Shown here piece after piece: positions 14,189-28,100 of a DNA stretch of 64,000 bases. The stretch comes from Alligator mississippiensis. Its lineage: Eukaryota; Chordata; Crocodylia; Alligatoridae. The position numbers were made by a program, and so were the translations under genes. The DNA is taken from the NCBI RefSeq assembly GCF_030867095.1, contig NC_081826.1, positions 59,302,001 through 59,366,000 on the forward strand, given 5' to 3'. Numbering within the stretch: position 1 is the first letter of the stretch; each line of letters opens with the position of its first letter. The notes under the pieces are model-generated. The model was not told the origin of the DNA. It did not search any database and was given only the letters and a program-made list of their open reading frames with translations.

Positions 14189-14381
14189 CTAAGGGCTCGA
14201 GTACACTTCAACATTAACTCAGATTAGGATTGAATGTGAATTTAAAGAGTAACACCTATTGCTGAAAAAATCCAGGTGTAGGTATAGGAACAAGACCCCT
14301 TCAGTGTCCATAGGTGGCATTTTTAGAAATAGTTATTTCAGAACAGCCGTTCCTGGGTAACTCAGTATATAGACAAGCCTT
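14189..14381. mobile_element. Possible hAT-like MITE
   Basis: The left end AAGGGCTCGAGTACACTT and the inverse of the right end (AAGGCTTGTCTATATACT) match loosely as terminal inverted repeats. Similar 'CTTGTCTAcaT' strings recur at about 14809 and 15406, suggesting more fragments of one dispersed family. No clear target duplication was seen. Confidence 0.35.
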
Positions 14382-17300
14382 ATTAGAAGCTGCTGGCTTA
14401 CTTCATGACTAGGTTTTGGCTGTTCCCTATGTTTCACTGCTGCAAGAGCTCTTAATTGGATTAGGAAACAAAGGCTCCAGTTATCTAAACCCCATAGACA
14501 TAGGCCAGGTACACTGTTTGCTGAAAACAGGCTTTAGTCAGTCTGAATAGATGGGGTACTGTGTTTAAAGATTCTAGATAACACATTACAGTCTGCAAAG
14601 ATATTATGCAGTGTGTTTGTGGAGAGAAGAAAACATACAACAAAGTTCACTCCAATCCAAAGTCAGATTGGATCCTGGCATGTAGTTGTTGTCCATCTTT
14701 TAGCTTTCTGTAGCAGAGATTTTCACTTTTTGTGTATTATCAGCACTAAGCAAATACTGAAGTACATGAGCTGGGAAAGGATTTCTAAATTTATTTTAAT
14801 TATTTGAGCTTGTCTACATAAGTGGTATTTAAATAATGTTAGCATGAACGTGTTCCTTTTTAACAGACAAATACAACTGAGCCAGAGTAAAGATGCATGA
14901 CAAAATAAACCACTTTCTACTAGCTTTATCTTTCTATAAAGAAGCTGCTAATTACCAGGCAGCAGCACACCAAACTAGTTAGGATTTGTTTGTGTGGCAT
15001 TCTGTCTTCAACTGCATAAGGTACTATCCAAGAATATCAATCTTTTTGCAATAGAGTGGAGAGCGAATCCAGTTAAACACCTGAATTTTAAGGTTAAGAG
15101 TCTCATTACTAAATCAGCCTTAGATCAGTTTTCTTCTTTAACCACTACTGCCTCATGTATTTGAGAATGTGAATGAATATACTTTTGCAGCAGGCAAATC
15201 TATTTCCCATTCTTAAGGGTGTATGTGAGTAGTAAATGGAATAGACTAGCCAGACTCATTTCATATACAGAATTTTCTCAACAAGAATCCACTTTGTGTT
15301 CAGACCATCAACAGACAGATAGAAGCAGACCTTCAGGACTCATTAGTTAAAGAATTACAATTTGTATCATGATCACTATACCCCATTGCACAGATGGTCA
15401 AGACTTGTCTATATATGGACACTTAGGCAAACTAAGAGGAATGTACTGCAGGTGTTAAGTGAATACTTTAACTTAAACCTTGTGTTGATATGCTCCTCGA
15501 GACTTTCAGGACTGAGCTTGTCGACCACTGTAATGAATGTGCTGTAACAGTTTTGATTTCTTTCAGCTTCCCTGAGAGACTCCAGCATAGACAAGCCACA
15601 TTAGGGCACATCTTCCCGTGAGAGTTCTGGAGATTGGAGTGTGGCATACATTTAGAGCACATTAACTGTTTCTGAATACCTTCCTCAGAATGAACACATT
15701 CCAGAGCAAGAAGAGCCTTAAGGGTACATTGGGGAAGTTACAGAAAAGGAATCTCAAGTGCAAATTTACACTACTTTAGCAACTCTTAGTGATGATCTCT
15801 GGGGTTTCTCTTGAAGCCAGATTCATTCCACCTATGGGGGTAGGTGGGCAGGAAGGGATCTAAGCAGACTTGGGTATAATCCTATTCCAAGCCATTCAAA
15901 TCTCTGAAAATCTATTTAACATGTCTACTTTTGTAGCTCTCTACCATCTGATCCTCAAGTCACAAAAAGCAGTAAGGAAAAGGAAGACCTGTTCATCTTT
16001 TTTTTTTTTTCTTCAGACTCTGGCAGGCTGGAATAGGATTGCACCTGGTGCCTAAGTCCACTTACAGAATTAAAAGCAGAATAGCTGCTAGCCCTCTGTG
16101 TGTAGTAAGCAAGGAAGTCTTTGTGCAACATAGCTTGGAAATGGATTAAAATGCTTCTAGCACATTCTTACTATGTGCTGGAAATGCCTACAGGGGGAGT
16201 TAGCACAGAAGAGCCAGTACCTTGTCAATTCATGCTCCTGTTACAGTAATTTTTTTTTTGTAGACAAGGCCTTAGAAAGCCTAAATTTTCAAAGCAGGTG
16301 CTTCAAGCAGCACAAGAGTCTCTTCTCCAGGGTAAGTATAAGTATCCACACTTTTTTCAGGAACAACTATATAGAAAACCCTTCAGTGTCACTATTGTGA
16401 CTAACAGTTACCTTGTAGGGTCCTCAGAGAGACTGCCTTGAGGAAGTATGCAAGTACATGCTTAACTGCAAACTGTATCTACATGACTTAAAGTTTTCCA
16501 AAGGGCAAAAATTTGACTCTGGTAGAGCTGTATAGCCTTTGCAGCCTACAGTAAAAGCTTTCTACTAACCAAAGTCAAATTTCAAATTGCTATTGTAAAG
16601 CAGAACTTTTAAAGCTTGTCTAAACACTTTGAATGAAGGATTACAAGAGAGAAAAAACAATTTACCCCATTTGATGCTTAAGGAAATTGATTTAAGGTAG
16701 ATGCTACATTGGCTGTAGCAGTACTGAGAAAATAGCACTGGGGGTGGGTATTTTATATTCATCTTCCATAAGCGTCATTTGTTATGAAGTGTGACATAAA
16801 ATGACACCACAGGGTTTCAGTTTCTGGTTTCTATACTGTTTACTCAGTTTAAGAAAAAATATTCCTTTGAACTGAGCCCGAAAATCAGAACAAGATCTTG
16901 ACTGTATTTATGCCTCACCACCAGAGATACTATAGGGTGAATGCTCTCCTCAGCAATACCTTTGTAATCTTCTGTCCGTCAGCAATGTCGAACAGGACTG
17001 AGTAGCAGTGCACACGTGGCTCTGCAACGTGAAGCTTCAGAAATTTTCAAGAGCAGATCCTTGAAATCAAGCACTTCAGGTCTCCATAGCACTTCACGTG
17101 CCTGCAAATGGCTTCAAGCCACCAAGTAAAGGCACCAAATTTGAAAACTGGTCCCTTAACAGTTCTATGGCTGTAAAACCTAGGGGCATTTATATACATA
17201 CATTTGTCTGCTCCAGTGTGCAGAAATCCAGCATGTCCACTTAACATGTCTACTTGTGTTACTCATCAAGTCTGCTCTGTATGCGAGCACGTGCATTTGT

Positions 17301-17759
17301 ATAAATGGTGAAGTGTGCATTAGTGCTAAGAAAGTGGTGGTGGTGCACTTTTGAATGAACACTTTCGATGCATTTTAGTTTTAAAATGCACTGCAGCGCC
17401 AGGTGCTTAAGTGTGATGATCGAGCTAAAGAACTATGGAAAACCAGAACTGAAGCAGTTTAGAAGCTTTTTGCCCCTCCAAGAATATAGAGCGACTTCTC
17501 CCTATGACTGCTAACTGGTTATAGAAGCAATTTATCTTTAGGATGCCAGGAAAGCTAATCCTGCAGTCCTTACTGAGGTAGAAGGAGGTATCTGTTGCCT
17601 TCATTAAAGGCTGCACAAAAAACTTCCAATAAGCAGGAAATTAGGGTAGGAATTGAATAACTGTTCATTATTTGAATTATGGTCATACTAAAAAGCTATG
17701 TATTGGCTTGTTTATAGCCTACTTCAGTTAACCTTTCAAAGAAACATCCTGATCACTGT

Positions 17760-19034
17760 TTAAGTAAAAGGTGGCTCACTTTAATAACCATGAACATTGG
17801 TCACTAGTTAAACAAGACATTCTAAAAAAGTAATCATGATTTGTTTGATAGTAATTTACAAGTGGATGGTATACATTAAGATACAGAGGTAGAAATTCAC
17901 TTTTACAAATGTTTCACTAATACACAGATTACCAAATTCAAGGCACAAAAATTGTTTGCTTTACAAAAAATACTGTAAAAAGTCATTTGCTGTTCCACAA
18001 TGCAAATAGAACTTAAAAATCTTTACACCCTTCCATATGCCACATAGAATAATGCTTAATGCAACTTTATATGTTAACTTTGCTAATAGCTGGCACAAAA
18101 CCAGAACTTGCATAAAAACAGTTTGTATCTCAGCTGAGCTGCTTTGTATTTCAGGCAAGACTCCAGCTACAGAAGTGTAATACAACTTCATGAGGGGGGG
18201 AGGGAAGGGCTTTGTCAGAAGCAAGGTTAAAAAAAAAAGGAGGAGAAAGATATACAGTCTATTAGGGTGGACAGTACTCTACCAACCAGAGTGATGGACC
18301 GAACAGAGCATATTTCAAGTCAAATGACTTGAAACAGTTGGACCCACTGACTGCATGTCTAGAAATTTTGTCTGCTATAGCTTTGCTCTGAGTATCTCCC
18401 CCAGAACCCATTTGCCTTTGAATTGGTAAAGACTTAAAAAATGTCTTCCTTTTTCTTCTTTCAAAGAAAAAGAATGATATGAGCAGTTGAACAGTTTGGC
18501 CACATGTCCTTTGAACTTATGTCTACAAGTGGAGAGAAATGCATTCATAGGCTCAGTCCTTGAATTTGCTAAAGTATGGGAGTATTTAAAATTGCATGAT
18601 TTTGTTTTAAATACTATAGGGAAAGTATGAGATGCTGCATCTTCTAGCTGAAGACAGCATTTTAAAACATTGGCAGGCTGAGGAAGAGATCTCACATAGT
18701 AGTATGACTAGCTTTCCTGTACTTTCAGTAACATTATAAAACAAAACAACAATGGTGGCAGCTACATTAAGTTCACTTTGCCTATCTATCACATTTTCCA
18801 AGTTTTCTAGTCAGTTTATTTACAGTATGTAAGTAAAGAGAGACAGTTTTTTTTTTGTTTTTTGTTTTTTAAAGAGTTCAATACACAGGTTTGAGATCCA
18901 AGAGAATGCCACAGTAAAAATGTTGTCATTTGCATCAGCTAGATGCAAGCGCACTTCACAATTCAGGCATGTAACTTTATTACAGTTACCTACAATGGTT
19001 AGTCCATACAAAAAAAAAAAAAAACGAAAAAGGG
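17760..19034 (-). other. RDH10: RDH10 3' UTR (probable extent)
   Basis: This follows the RDH10 stop codon on the minus strand. A proximal AATAAA lies at 18815-18820 and an ATTAAA at 17780-17785. The second is followed by a GT-rich stretch on the transcribed strand, so cleavage near 17760 is plausible. A T-rich tract of about 15 nt follows the stop codon closely. The distal limit is inference; transcript ends would settle it. Confidence 0.5.
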
Positions 19035-19158
19035 TTAAATTCCATTTTTTGCTTCATTGTTGTTTGTAGCCTGTTTCCTTTGAGCAATGAAAGGATACAT
19101 ACATTTGTCAGCTCCCAAGAATCGGTACATGCACACAACTGCTTCGAAAGGCAAGATG
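19035..19158 (-). CDS. RDH10: RDH10 coding exon 6
   Basis: Encodes the C-terminus from [16 protein letters not shown] to EAKNGI and the TAA at 19037-19035. The acceptor AG is at 19160-19159. Its pyrimidine tract is a TTTCC pentanucleotide array. Confidence 0.96.
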
Positions 19159-22100
19159 CTGAAGGAAAGGAAAGGAAAGGAAAGGAGTTAAAAAAACTGC
19201 AATATGGAAGTAAAGTAAATCTTTCACAGGGATCTACAGTAGCCATTTCTGTGTTGCCCAAAAGACATGCAGTATTTTACCTCCAATTTCATTTGCACAT
19301 TTAAAGAGAGAACAAAAATAGAAGCCAGCTCAAACTATACAGAAAACATACTTCTTCCCAAGCCTTCATTATCTTCCTCTTTCCTCCTTTCATAACTTAA
19401 GGCCAAAGTGCCTCTGCCTTCCTCTTCCCGTAAACCTGTTTATCCCAAAAGGCCTATTAAAATCTAAAATTTCTCCTCACAGCAATATAGGCAAAATAAG
19501 CCAGCGTACATTTGAGATGTAACAGCCACAGACAAAAGGATAAGTTTCCATTATCTTTATAATCTGCCTTCAAGTACTTGAAAACCTATCAAATCCCACC
19601 CCCTTTCCCCTCAGTCTCTTCTCTAGAAAAGTTTTCAAACAGTCTGTACCACCCTATATACATCACTTGGGCTCAGTCATTCTTTCCCAAGGAGGTCCTG
19701 ACTTCTCCCATCATTCTCCTTGTGATAATTTCACTAGGAAAAAAGGTGGGAAAAAGCTGGCTTTTCACTTCCATGTGTTACAGTTGCACCCAGGAGACCT
19801 GGTCATGCATCACAACCCCATAGTACTAGGCACTGAGTACAGCATTAGGGGAAAATCAGGAGCAAGGCGTATAGCAGGACCCAAGCATTACTGGAACATT
19901 GGGAAGTAAGTGTTGCTGTTAGCACTGCTTATGCAGAGTCACTCGAGGGCCGTTGATACAACTGCTACTGCCTGGGGCATAGTTTGTACAGAAGCTTTGA
20001 TCTTCCTGTTGGAAGCTAGGATGCTGAATGTAAGACAGCCAGAAGGTCCTTTGATCTGGCTGTTGCACAGAACACTGTCTATGCAAAGTACACTGACACA
20101 GCCTTTGAAAAGTCACAGAGCCTGCTATTGCTGAAGTCAGTTCTGAAGGACATGCTGATAACTTCATGCATTTCTTCTGCCACGTTGTAGGTGTACAGCT
20201 AACATGATGCCAAGTCCTGAGAGTACCTCCTAGACAGCTTGGTGAGTTGCTTCCCCCTTAAAAGTCTGGGGCAGTTGGGAGCTCCTGAACTCTGACTAGA
20301 TCAGAACCCTCAGAGGCTCCTAAGTTGAGCACTCCTCCCAAGGCAACAGAAGTTTAAAAGTTGACAAACTCTTTTTAAGGCCTTGCCTGCATGTCTGGAG
20401 AATTTGGAAGTTTGAGGAACTGCAAAAAGGGCAGCATAAGCAGTAGATTCAAACCAGAACAGGAACAGACACCCTGCAACATTGTGTGCTGGGAAGGGGA
20501 GAAAGGAACAGAAGCCCTTCCATCTCATCCTAGACTTAATAAGAGGGCTCTGTTCTTAAGGCCACAGGCTTTACCTTCCCTTGGAGATCTGTGCAGATCA
20601 CAGGGAACCTGTACCAGATGAGGACTTTAGCTCTTGAGATCAGTTATGAGGGATAACTGCTGACATATACCTTGGGACCCACTCCTAGAAACTGATTCCA
20701 CAGTATGGAAGGGCACTGCTGAAAAGTTACTGTAGTCTTAGTCTTTCCTGGAAAGACGAAGAAGAGGAAATATAAAGTCCCTGGACACGCAACTCAGTAC
20801 ACAGGTCTTCAGATTCACGGAGCCCATAGGATGTAGAAAGCAGCCAGTCCCCCTGGTGAACCAAGGGAGAGATTTGTACGAAGAAGTCAGAGGCGGCAAG
20901 AGGCAGATTGTAAGCTTTTTGGACATACAGTTGTCTGAAATACATAATAGGTTGTGTGTGTTGCATTGCTAACTGGCTAGTATTCTGGAAGCTTACCTTT
21001 TCATGAAAGTTACAATGTACATCAGGCGAGGTGTGCAAATCATGGGCTGGTCTGTAAGGATAGCTCTCATAGCCTGCTTTACACAGTAGTCTGGTTTCAG
21101 CGGTGGGAGGAAAGGCTCAATTTCTTTTCTGAAATATTTTATTCATACAGGTTAACAAGAGTTCATGAACCAATTTACCAAAGCTTGTTCACTTAAAAGA
21201 TGACCATCTAGCTGAAGAGTTAACTAACTCATTCTGAAGTTTTTTAAAAAAATAAAAACCCCAACAACATGTAAATTCTTTATTGCTTATTAACTCGTAA
21301 ATTTTTTAATGGATTTTATATTCACATTTTAGGTTTGTTTCATTCTAGAGACTGGAGACAAAAAAAAAAAAAAAAAAATCTACAGATTTTGGCAACAAAG
21401 CACCACATAAGATTACTGAAGAGAACCAAATGTGATTGCATGCTAAAAGAATACCAAAGAAAAACTGCACTTAAGAGTCTCATTTTGTTGCAATATAGTT
21501 TGTTTATGAGATTGCTTCAAACAAAGTCAGTCCAAATATTTTACTGAGCAGGTTCCTGACTACACTGTTAAGAAACCATGCAACAAGTTAAAATACCAAT
21601 GGTAGATATGGCCCATGTTACAGCAGGTAACATCCAGGTATTGCTGACCACTAAAAAAAAACAAGGGGGCAGGGGAAGAGAGAAACAAGTCTTCAACCCT
21701 AATTTACTCAAACTGAAATTAAAAAAGTGTTGTGACTAAACTTCAGGAAAGCAAGTGTTACTTGTTCAAGTTATTGCAATCTACTTCTCATGCCTTAAAA
21801 ATCTAGCAATTTTTTTTTCTTCTTTCAAAAATGGATTAAGAACAGCACTACTAAAGGTGCACTGGGCAAAAGGAAGAGTCTATTCACCTGATTCTGCATC
21901 CTCTGAACATTCCTGTATCTACAAGGTAAGGACACACCAAGGTCATTTTAATACCATCCTTTTCAGCAGCCTTCAGTTCATGGCTCAGAGATTCATGGAA
22001 ACCCACAGCTCCAAATTTGCTGGCACAATAATCCTGTGTTGGCAATAAAGTAAAAATATTACAACAAACTGGTCCATTTAAGCGGTGTATCTTATGTCCA

Positions 22101-25100
22101 AAGATCTAAGAATAAATTAAAAGTTGTTTATACAACAAAGTAAATGTTAAGAGGCAAGGCATATTTGATGTAGTTCTTTGTAAATGATTTCAAAAGCAAC
22201 AACTGAAAGAGATGCATGCTGAATACGTTGTTATATAAACCCAGATATAATGTTACTTGTAGGGCAGTTAATGCAGACAAATTCAAATTAATGCAAGAGA
22301 TGACCTTTGAAATATCTGTAGTCTCACAGGGAAAACTAGCCTGATTAGCTAGTTAGTATAAATTATAAGTCTGATACAGTAGCTAGCTATATTACTTGAC
22401 CATAAAGTTCTGAAAGTGCAATCTAGCACACGGAGCCAGGAGCCAAAAACTACCTGTTTAACTCTAGCCTAAAACATAATATTGGAGCTCTATTGAGCTT
22501 TGGCCAAGTTAGTTCTGTTTTGCTTCAGTCTCTCCATCTGTAAAACTGTTAAAAACTTCCTCATTTTCAAGGCCGTAGGGGTGCTTTGAAAATTGAAGAC
22601 TAACGGGGGGGGGGACACGACAGACACACAACCACCTCATTTTGGATTTGAATAAAGTATGATAGTTGCAAAAACCTGTTTTAAAATCAGGATCATCTAG
22701 TAGAGCTAATTCACAGCTGCGCACCAAACAGAATTCTTAGCCTGTCCAGGGTCCATGAGAAAACGCTAAACCAGGGTCCTTAGATCCTCTAAAGATAGGG
22801 GTTGGCAAAAGACAAGGGTCAGCAAACCAAAGTGTGGCACATTAAGACATTTTGCTTGGCACGCCAGCCCTTAGGGAGGATGGCAGAGGAGTTGCGTAGG
22901 GCCCAATCCTTTTTGGGACTGTGCAGCCCTGGCCCTTTCCCTGCTGTCTGCCCTGAGGCATGCATGCACCCACCACCAGAGAGCTGGGCCAGGGCTCCAT
23001 GGAGCCTGGTGCAGCTGTTTGCAGCCTCCTGGGCTGCCTGCCACAGCCAGCCTCTGTGCCACCTGCTACAGAGCCCAGGAGGCTCCAAGCAGCTGCCCTG
23101 GGGTGCGGAGCACCAGCCCAGCTCAGTTCATTGCCAGCAATGGGTGCATGTGCACCTCTGGGCAGACGGCTGGGGCTGCACTGCCACAAGAAGGATCAGA
23201 CCCCTTGCTGTTCCCCTGCCATCCACCCCGGTACATCAATGTCTTACAAGTTGACATTAGAATTGTTGATGTTACAGTAGTATTGGAGTTTAGAGAGAAG
23301 TTCAAGATCTCATTAGAGCACAGGTTGGCAACATTTTTGGGCAGAGTGCCAAAATAATTCCAAAGTTGCAGATATAGTCTGGGTCAGTGCTAGGAAAGCT
23401 CATACCACTAAGCACTTTACTAGCATGCCAGCTTTTTCAGTGATTACCAATTTGTAGATAACTGCATAGTTTCAGTTCATGCTTAGTGCTCAATTAGGAA
23501 CATCTTAATAGGGCACAATAAAGAGGATGGCTCAGCATTTTGACATCCAACATCAGTAAGACAAAAAAAACAAAAACAAAAAAAAACAAACAAACAAACC
23601 AACCTCTCAAAGCGGCAATGCTCCCCTTAACTCCCCACCCCCTGGCACAAAACAGCCACACTAGTCACTCCTGAATCACTTTGCCTGGAAGTTTCAAGTA
23701 TGAGGAGCACTTACATACTTATTCATAGCTGATGAAAGAAAGCATTTCTCATTCAAGAAAGTATTTAGCTTAACAGTTTAACAAACCTCTACTCCAGCAG
23801 TACTGAACAATCCCAGGGAACTTGCAACTGTCACAATGTGTCCATGATTCATTTCCAGCATCTTGGGAAGGAATGCTTTAGTGGTCTACAAAGTGAAAGA
23901 GTTGGAGCATATTACTTTAAGATAAAGCATTAGTCATTCAAAACCTCTATTCCAGTTCAGTATCAGCCAAGATGCAAGATGATTACACAAGACTGAGCCT
24001 CAGAGTTTTTCCAAGATTAATGCCAACAAAAATGCCATAGCATGTTCATGAAACCAGACCACAGGGCAGAGCGGATTATATCCTTAGACACTGTAAGTTA
24101 AAGGATCAATTTGACTCAGACGTTTATTTTTCTGCAAGACTAGTTATCTGAAAAAGATAGCTTAGCTTTAAATGAAGAGTCAGGTTTTATAGAAAGGAAT
24201 GTTTAATTACATTATATAGCACGTCTGTGTTAAGACTAGTGCAAATTATCAGTTGGAATTTCTTGTAAGCCAGACATTTTCCAAGCTGAGGTGGTACTTG
24301 TAAAATAACAAGTAATTTGGATAAAATCACAAGGGCAGAAGCCTTGCCTCCTATAAAAGTTACTTGCATTAAGATTTGCATACAAAGAGTATAAAATAAG
24401 TCATCCATCTTAATCTAAACTACTGGTCTCATGGTTATTGGCACCCACAAGCATTGCTATGATTAAGGACATGTCTGTTTCCATCATAAACCACCTACTT
24501 AATATATTTCCAGTACCAACAGTAAAAGCTTGTTCAAGTGGAAGCTCTCCATTTTAATTGATTTAGGAAATCAATTAGGATTTAAAGGAAATTAAAGGAA
24601 AATTAATTGATTTAGAAAAATTACCACCTCCTGCAATTCAGTTGTTACAACAATCAGAGTCAGAGGATCAGACTATCACCTTAAATTGTGCCTGACTGTC
24701 AATTACTAGTATGACCAGAAGCCAAAAATTCCTGCCAGAGTACCTACCTGCCCCAGAGGTGTAGGAAGCTCACTGAATGCCCAGGAGGGAAAAGGGAGGA
24801 AGCCAACCACTGCAGACCAGGGGTGGCCATGGGTGAGCAGAAGGGAAATCTTACCTGCCTGGGCTACTGCAGCAGCCACTTCTACCACCATGTAATCAGG
24901 CTCCTTGGGAGCTGATCCTACTGCCTTGTTTGCTTGCCTCCCCTCAGCTACATACATACTGGGTGCACAGCTATGCCTGCTTTGGCAAACACTCCTCAGG
25001 GAAGGAAGCACCATTCCATTTGCCCCACTCACAGGATACATTGTTTGGTGCAGCACTGTACCGCTTGGCTCCTATGTCCAGGCAGGGGCACATAGGGCAG

Positions 25101-28100
25101 ACCCTGTTGTGTCAAAGGTGGAATGGGAGGGTGGGTGCTATAGATGGAGACTTTTTTTATTTTTTTAGAGCCACAAGAAAAACCTCATAAAAAAAAAAGT
25201 CTGGTTGATAAAGCCTCATGGAAAAAAAAAAAAAAAAAAAATCACACCCCAGATTCATCATTACAAAAGAAGCAGGGCTAGAAGGGACCTCTAGAGCAGG
25301 GGCGGGTAACACGTGGCCTGCGGGCCAGATGCGGCCTGCCAGCCCATTCTATCCAGCCTTCAGGGCCCCTAAAAAAAAAAATTAGAAAATTAATATTTAT
25401 CTGCCCTTGGCTGCCTATCATGCGGCCCTCAATGGCTTGCCAAAACTCAGTATGTGGCCCTCCACTCAAAATAATTGCCCACCCCTGCTCTACAGGTTAT
25501 CTAGTCTAATCCCTGCCAGAGGCAAAATCATCCCTCGCCAAAGCTATTGTATAGGAGCCAAAATGCTAGAGAAGACTACCCTTAACCTTGACAACACAGA
25601 CTTAACACCCTAACCTGCCACATGTAAAGCAGGGGAACCATAGTAGCCAATGTCCTGCTTCTATAAAATGCTGTCAGTATATTGTCAATATATGCTCAAG
25701 CAAGAGATACCAAATTCTTGATATCAGCTGTCAATGTAAGGGATATTTTAATTCATGCATTTCCAGTGAGACTTCAGAACTCTGTCCTCCCAAAAACTAA
25801 CTCATAGCATAACTTGGATACAAACTCAGAACATGCAAGTGCCCCTTAAGTATTCGCTACTTAGTTAATTGATGGCTTGAATCATGTCAGCTGTATACTT
25901 GCAAACATACAAAACTACAGCTGAATTCATCTAATTCCATTCTTATGCTGCCTGCATTTTCCAATCACAGACGTCAGGACAGTTTTGCTCTAATGGTTTT
26001 CACATGTTCTTGTACTACATTTTTCCCTGCAGGTGTTAAAGTGACTAATCCAGACCTCCTAACACCACACAAAAGAGTGTTTTCACTGGACAGCTGGCAT
26101 TTGATAGATTAACAGATCCCCGACTCCTTGCCTCTTCTACTGCTAATTCATGAATCTTTTAGGTCAGCTTACCTGCAAAATGAAGTTATTATTTATTATA
26201 TATCTCAAGGTGAACTCCCTTATGTTCTTCCTCTCCTCATGCCGAGTATTGTTTCATTTTAGGCAAGCATTTTACTTTGCTTGTTAAGTGAATCTGTGCT
26301 AGGCAAGAAGTCTCAACTTCTCTTGCCATGCAGCATGGCAGCACCACTTGGCCAGGGTAGGATGGCATTATGTGCAGCAGGCTTCATTTTGAGGGTACAG
26401 CAGTTTGCAGTATGTTCCAGCCTGTGACATTAGACTATTCCTTCTAATAGCCTATTACAGATAACTGTGAAGTAGATGGGAAGTAGAGAGAGAGACAACA
26501 GGAAGGAAACGAGGATAAGATTCCCATGATGTCAGTCTGAGAGCTGTGGTTTAGTGCAAGATGTTATGAGATAAGAGAATTCCCTCCGTAAAGGTCTACT
26601 ATCTTGAGCTGAAAGCTTTTCCATGGCTGTACCACTGCATAGATATAAAAGTAACCAAACCACTGGACAGCCTATGAAAATAGCCCTTTGGTCTCAGAAG
26701 TGTCATTCTTATCCCATACCATGTTGTTTCAAAAAAAACTTAAGAAAGAGCAAGTTTCAAATCCATTTCTCATAGCACATCACCAGTAAGAAGGCAGTAT
26801 TGCCAACACAAAGCACTTCACAGTTAGGAATCAGGCCTGCAAAAGTATTCATAAGAACTGGCTCAAATAGAAAGACAGAACTAAAGAGATTCAAGGTCCA
26901 TTGGCTTTGAGGAAGCTACTGAAATTAACCCGATGCGCTCAAACTAGAAGTTCCCAGAGCAAAAATAGAGCACTTTCATATAAAGGAAAACTTGCCATCC
27001 TTATTACGCTCATCACCATCCTTGGAGGTTTTTAAGCTCCGGCTAGATAAAACCTTGGCTGGGATGGTATAATTGCGGACGGTCCTGCTTTGAGGAAGGG
27101 GTCAGACTAGGTGACCTCCTAACTTTCAATGGTTCTATGATTTAACTATAATATTGATAACTACACCAATATGGAAATATGGTGGCTTTCCCCATTCAGA
27201 TAGGCTTTTAGAGTAAAGATCATTCCTTTCCTCTAGCCATTCCTCTCACATTAGGAGACTTGGAAAAAGGCAATGTAGAACTATTAAAAAAGAAACAAAG
27301 TTAATATTCTCTCATTTTCACATGATTGAGGGCTGATGATTTAACAAAATCCACACCAAATACTGAAAACCTGCCAGCACCGAATAAAAACAGGCCGATT
27401 TAGTGGATGGAATGAAATTAGGTCCTATATGATGTGTTAGGGCAGACTCACTGCAATAGATAACAGAATATTCTGGTTAAGACTGTCATCTAATTTTACC
27501 GTTCTGTATAAAAATGAACATGTTCAAATTAAGTTAGTCAGGGCTTCTTAGACCAGAGAAGACATTTTCATTAACAACACTAGTACTAGATTAACTTTAA
27601 AGGGAACGAATAAAGCAGCGCATGTATTTAGTGCTCAGCGAAGGATGAACTAGATAGCTCTTTTCCGTCTTTAAGTTTTTATAGTTTTTTTTAAAATCCA
27701 CTGCTCCCCCTTGGGGCAGTTTCCTCATAGCTTTTCAATGAATCACTAGGACCGTGCAAGCGACCCCCCAAAAGCTAAAATATAAAATATTTCCTGAGCA
27801 CACAGCTTTAATGACTTATTAGAAATAAGTGTGAAACCGAACAAGCATTTACATGTCACTTCATAGCTTTTGTAATCTGTTCTCAACGTTTTGGTTTACG
27901 GCAAATTAACTTCTAACAGTCCAGCACTTCTTCCCTCCCCTTCCTCAAATTCTTTAGTTCCATTCTTAGTGCTCTTAATGAAACAAAACTCAAATGAATG
28001 TGCAACAAAGGGTAGTGCAGCTGCAGTGTCAAGACAAATTAGTCTAAAGTACAATAAATGACAATATGAAGAAATACGGCATTTGGGAAAGTCCGATATT

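Larger units (their letters stand above)
1..17759. other. RDH10 3' flanking intergenic DNA
   Basis: No coding gene is recognisable on either strand. Open frames are short, lack family resemblance and do not chain into exons. The block is AT-rich with scattered simple repeats and the transposon fossils listed separately: a Tigger-like element near 4.2 kb, a SINE-like piece near 8.05 kb, nested miniature transposons near 10 kb and a possible element near 14.2 kb. A CT-rich stretch at about 7570-7860 repeats a loose 'cagCC/agtCC' theme and could be an old repeat. In human, RDH10 is followed by STAU2, but no STAU2 exon was seen here. Conserved non-coding elements cannot be judged without alignment. 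Confidence 0.6.

Noticed and set aside
24700-25160. Possible gene in a moderately GC-rich stretch
   Set aside because: Open frames of about 86-116 aa overlap on both strands without family resemblance; more likely unassigned repeat sequence.
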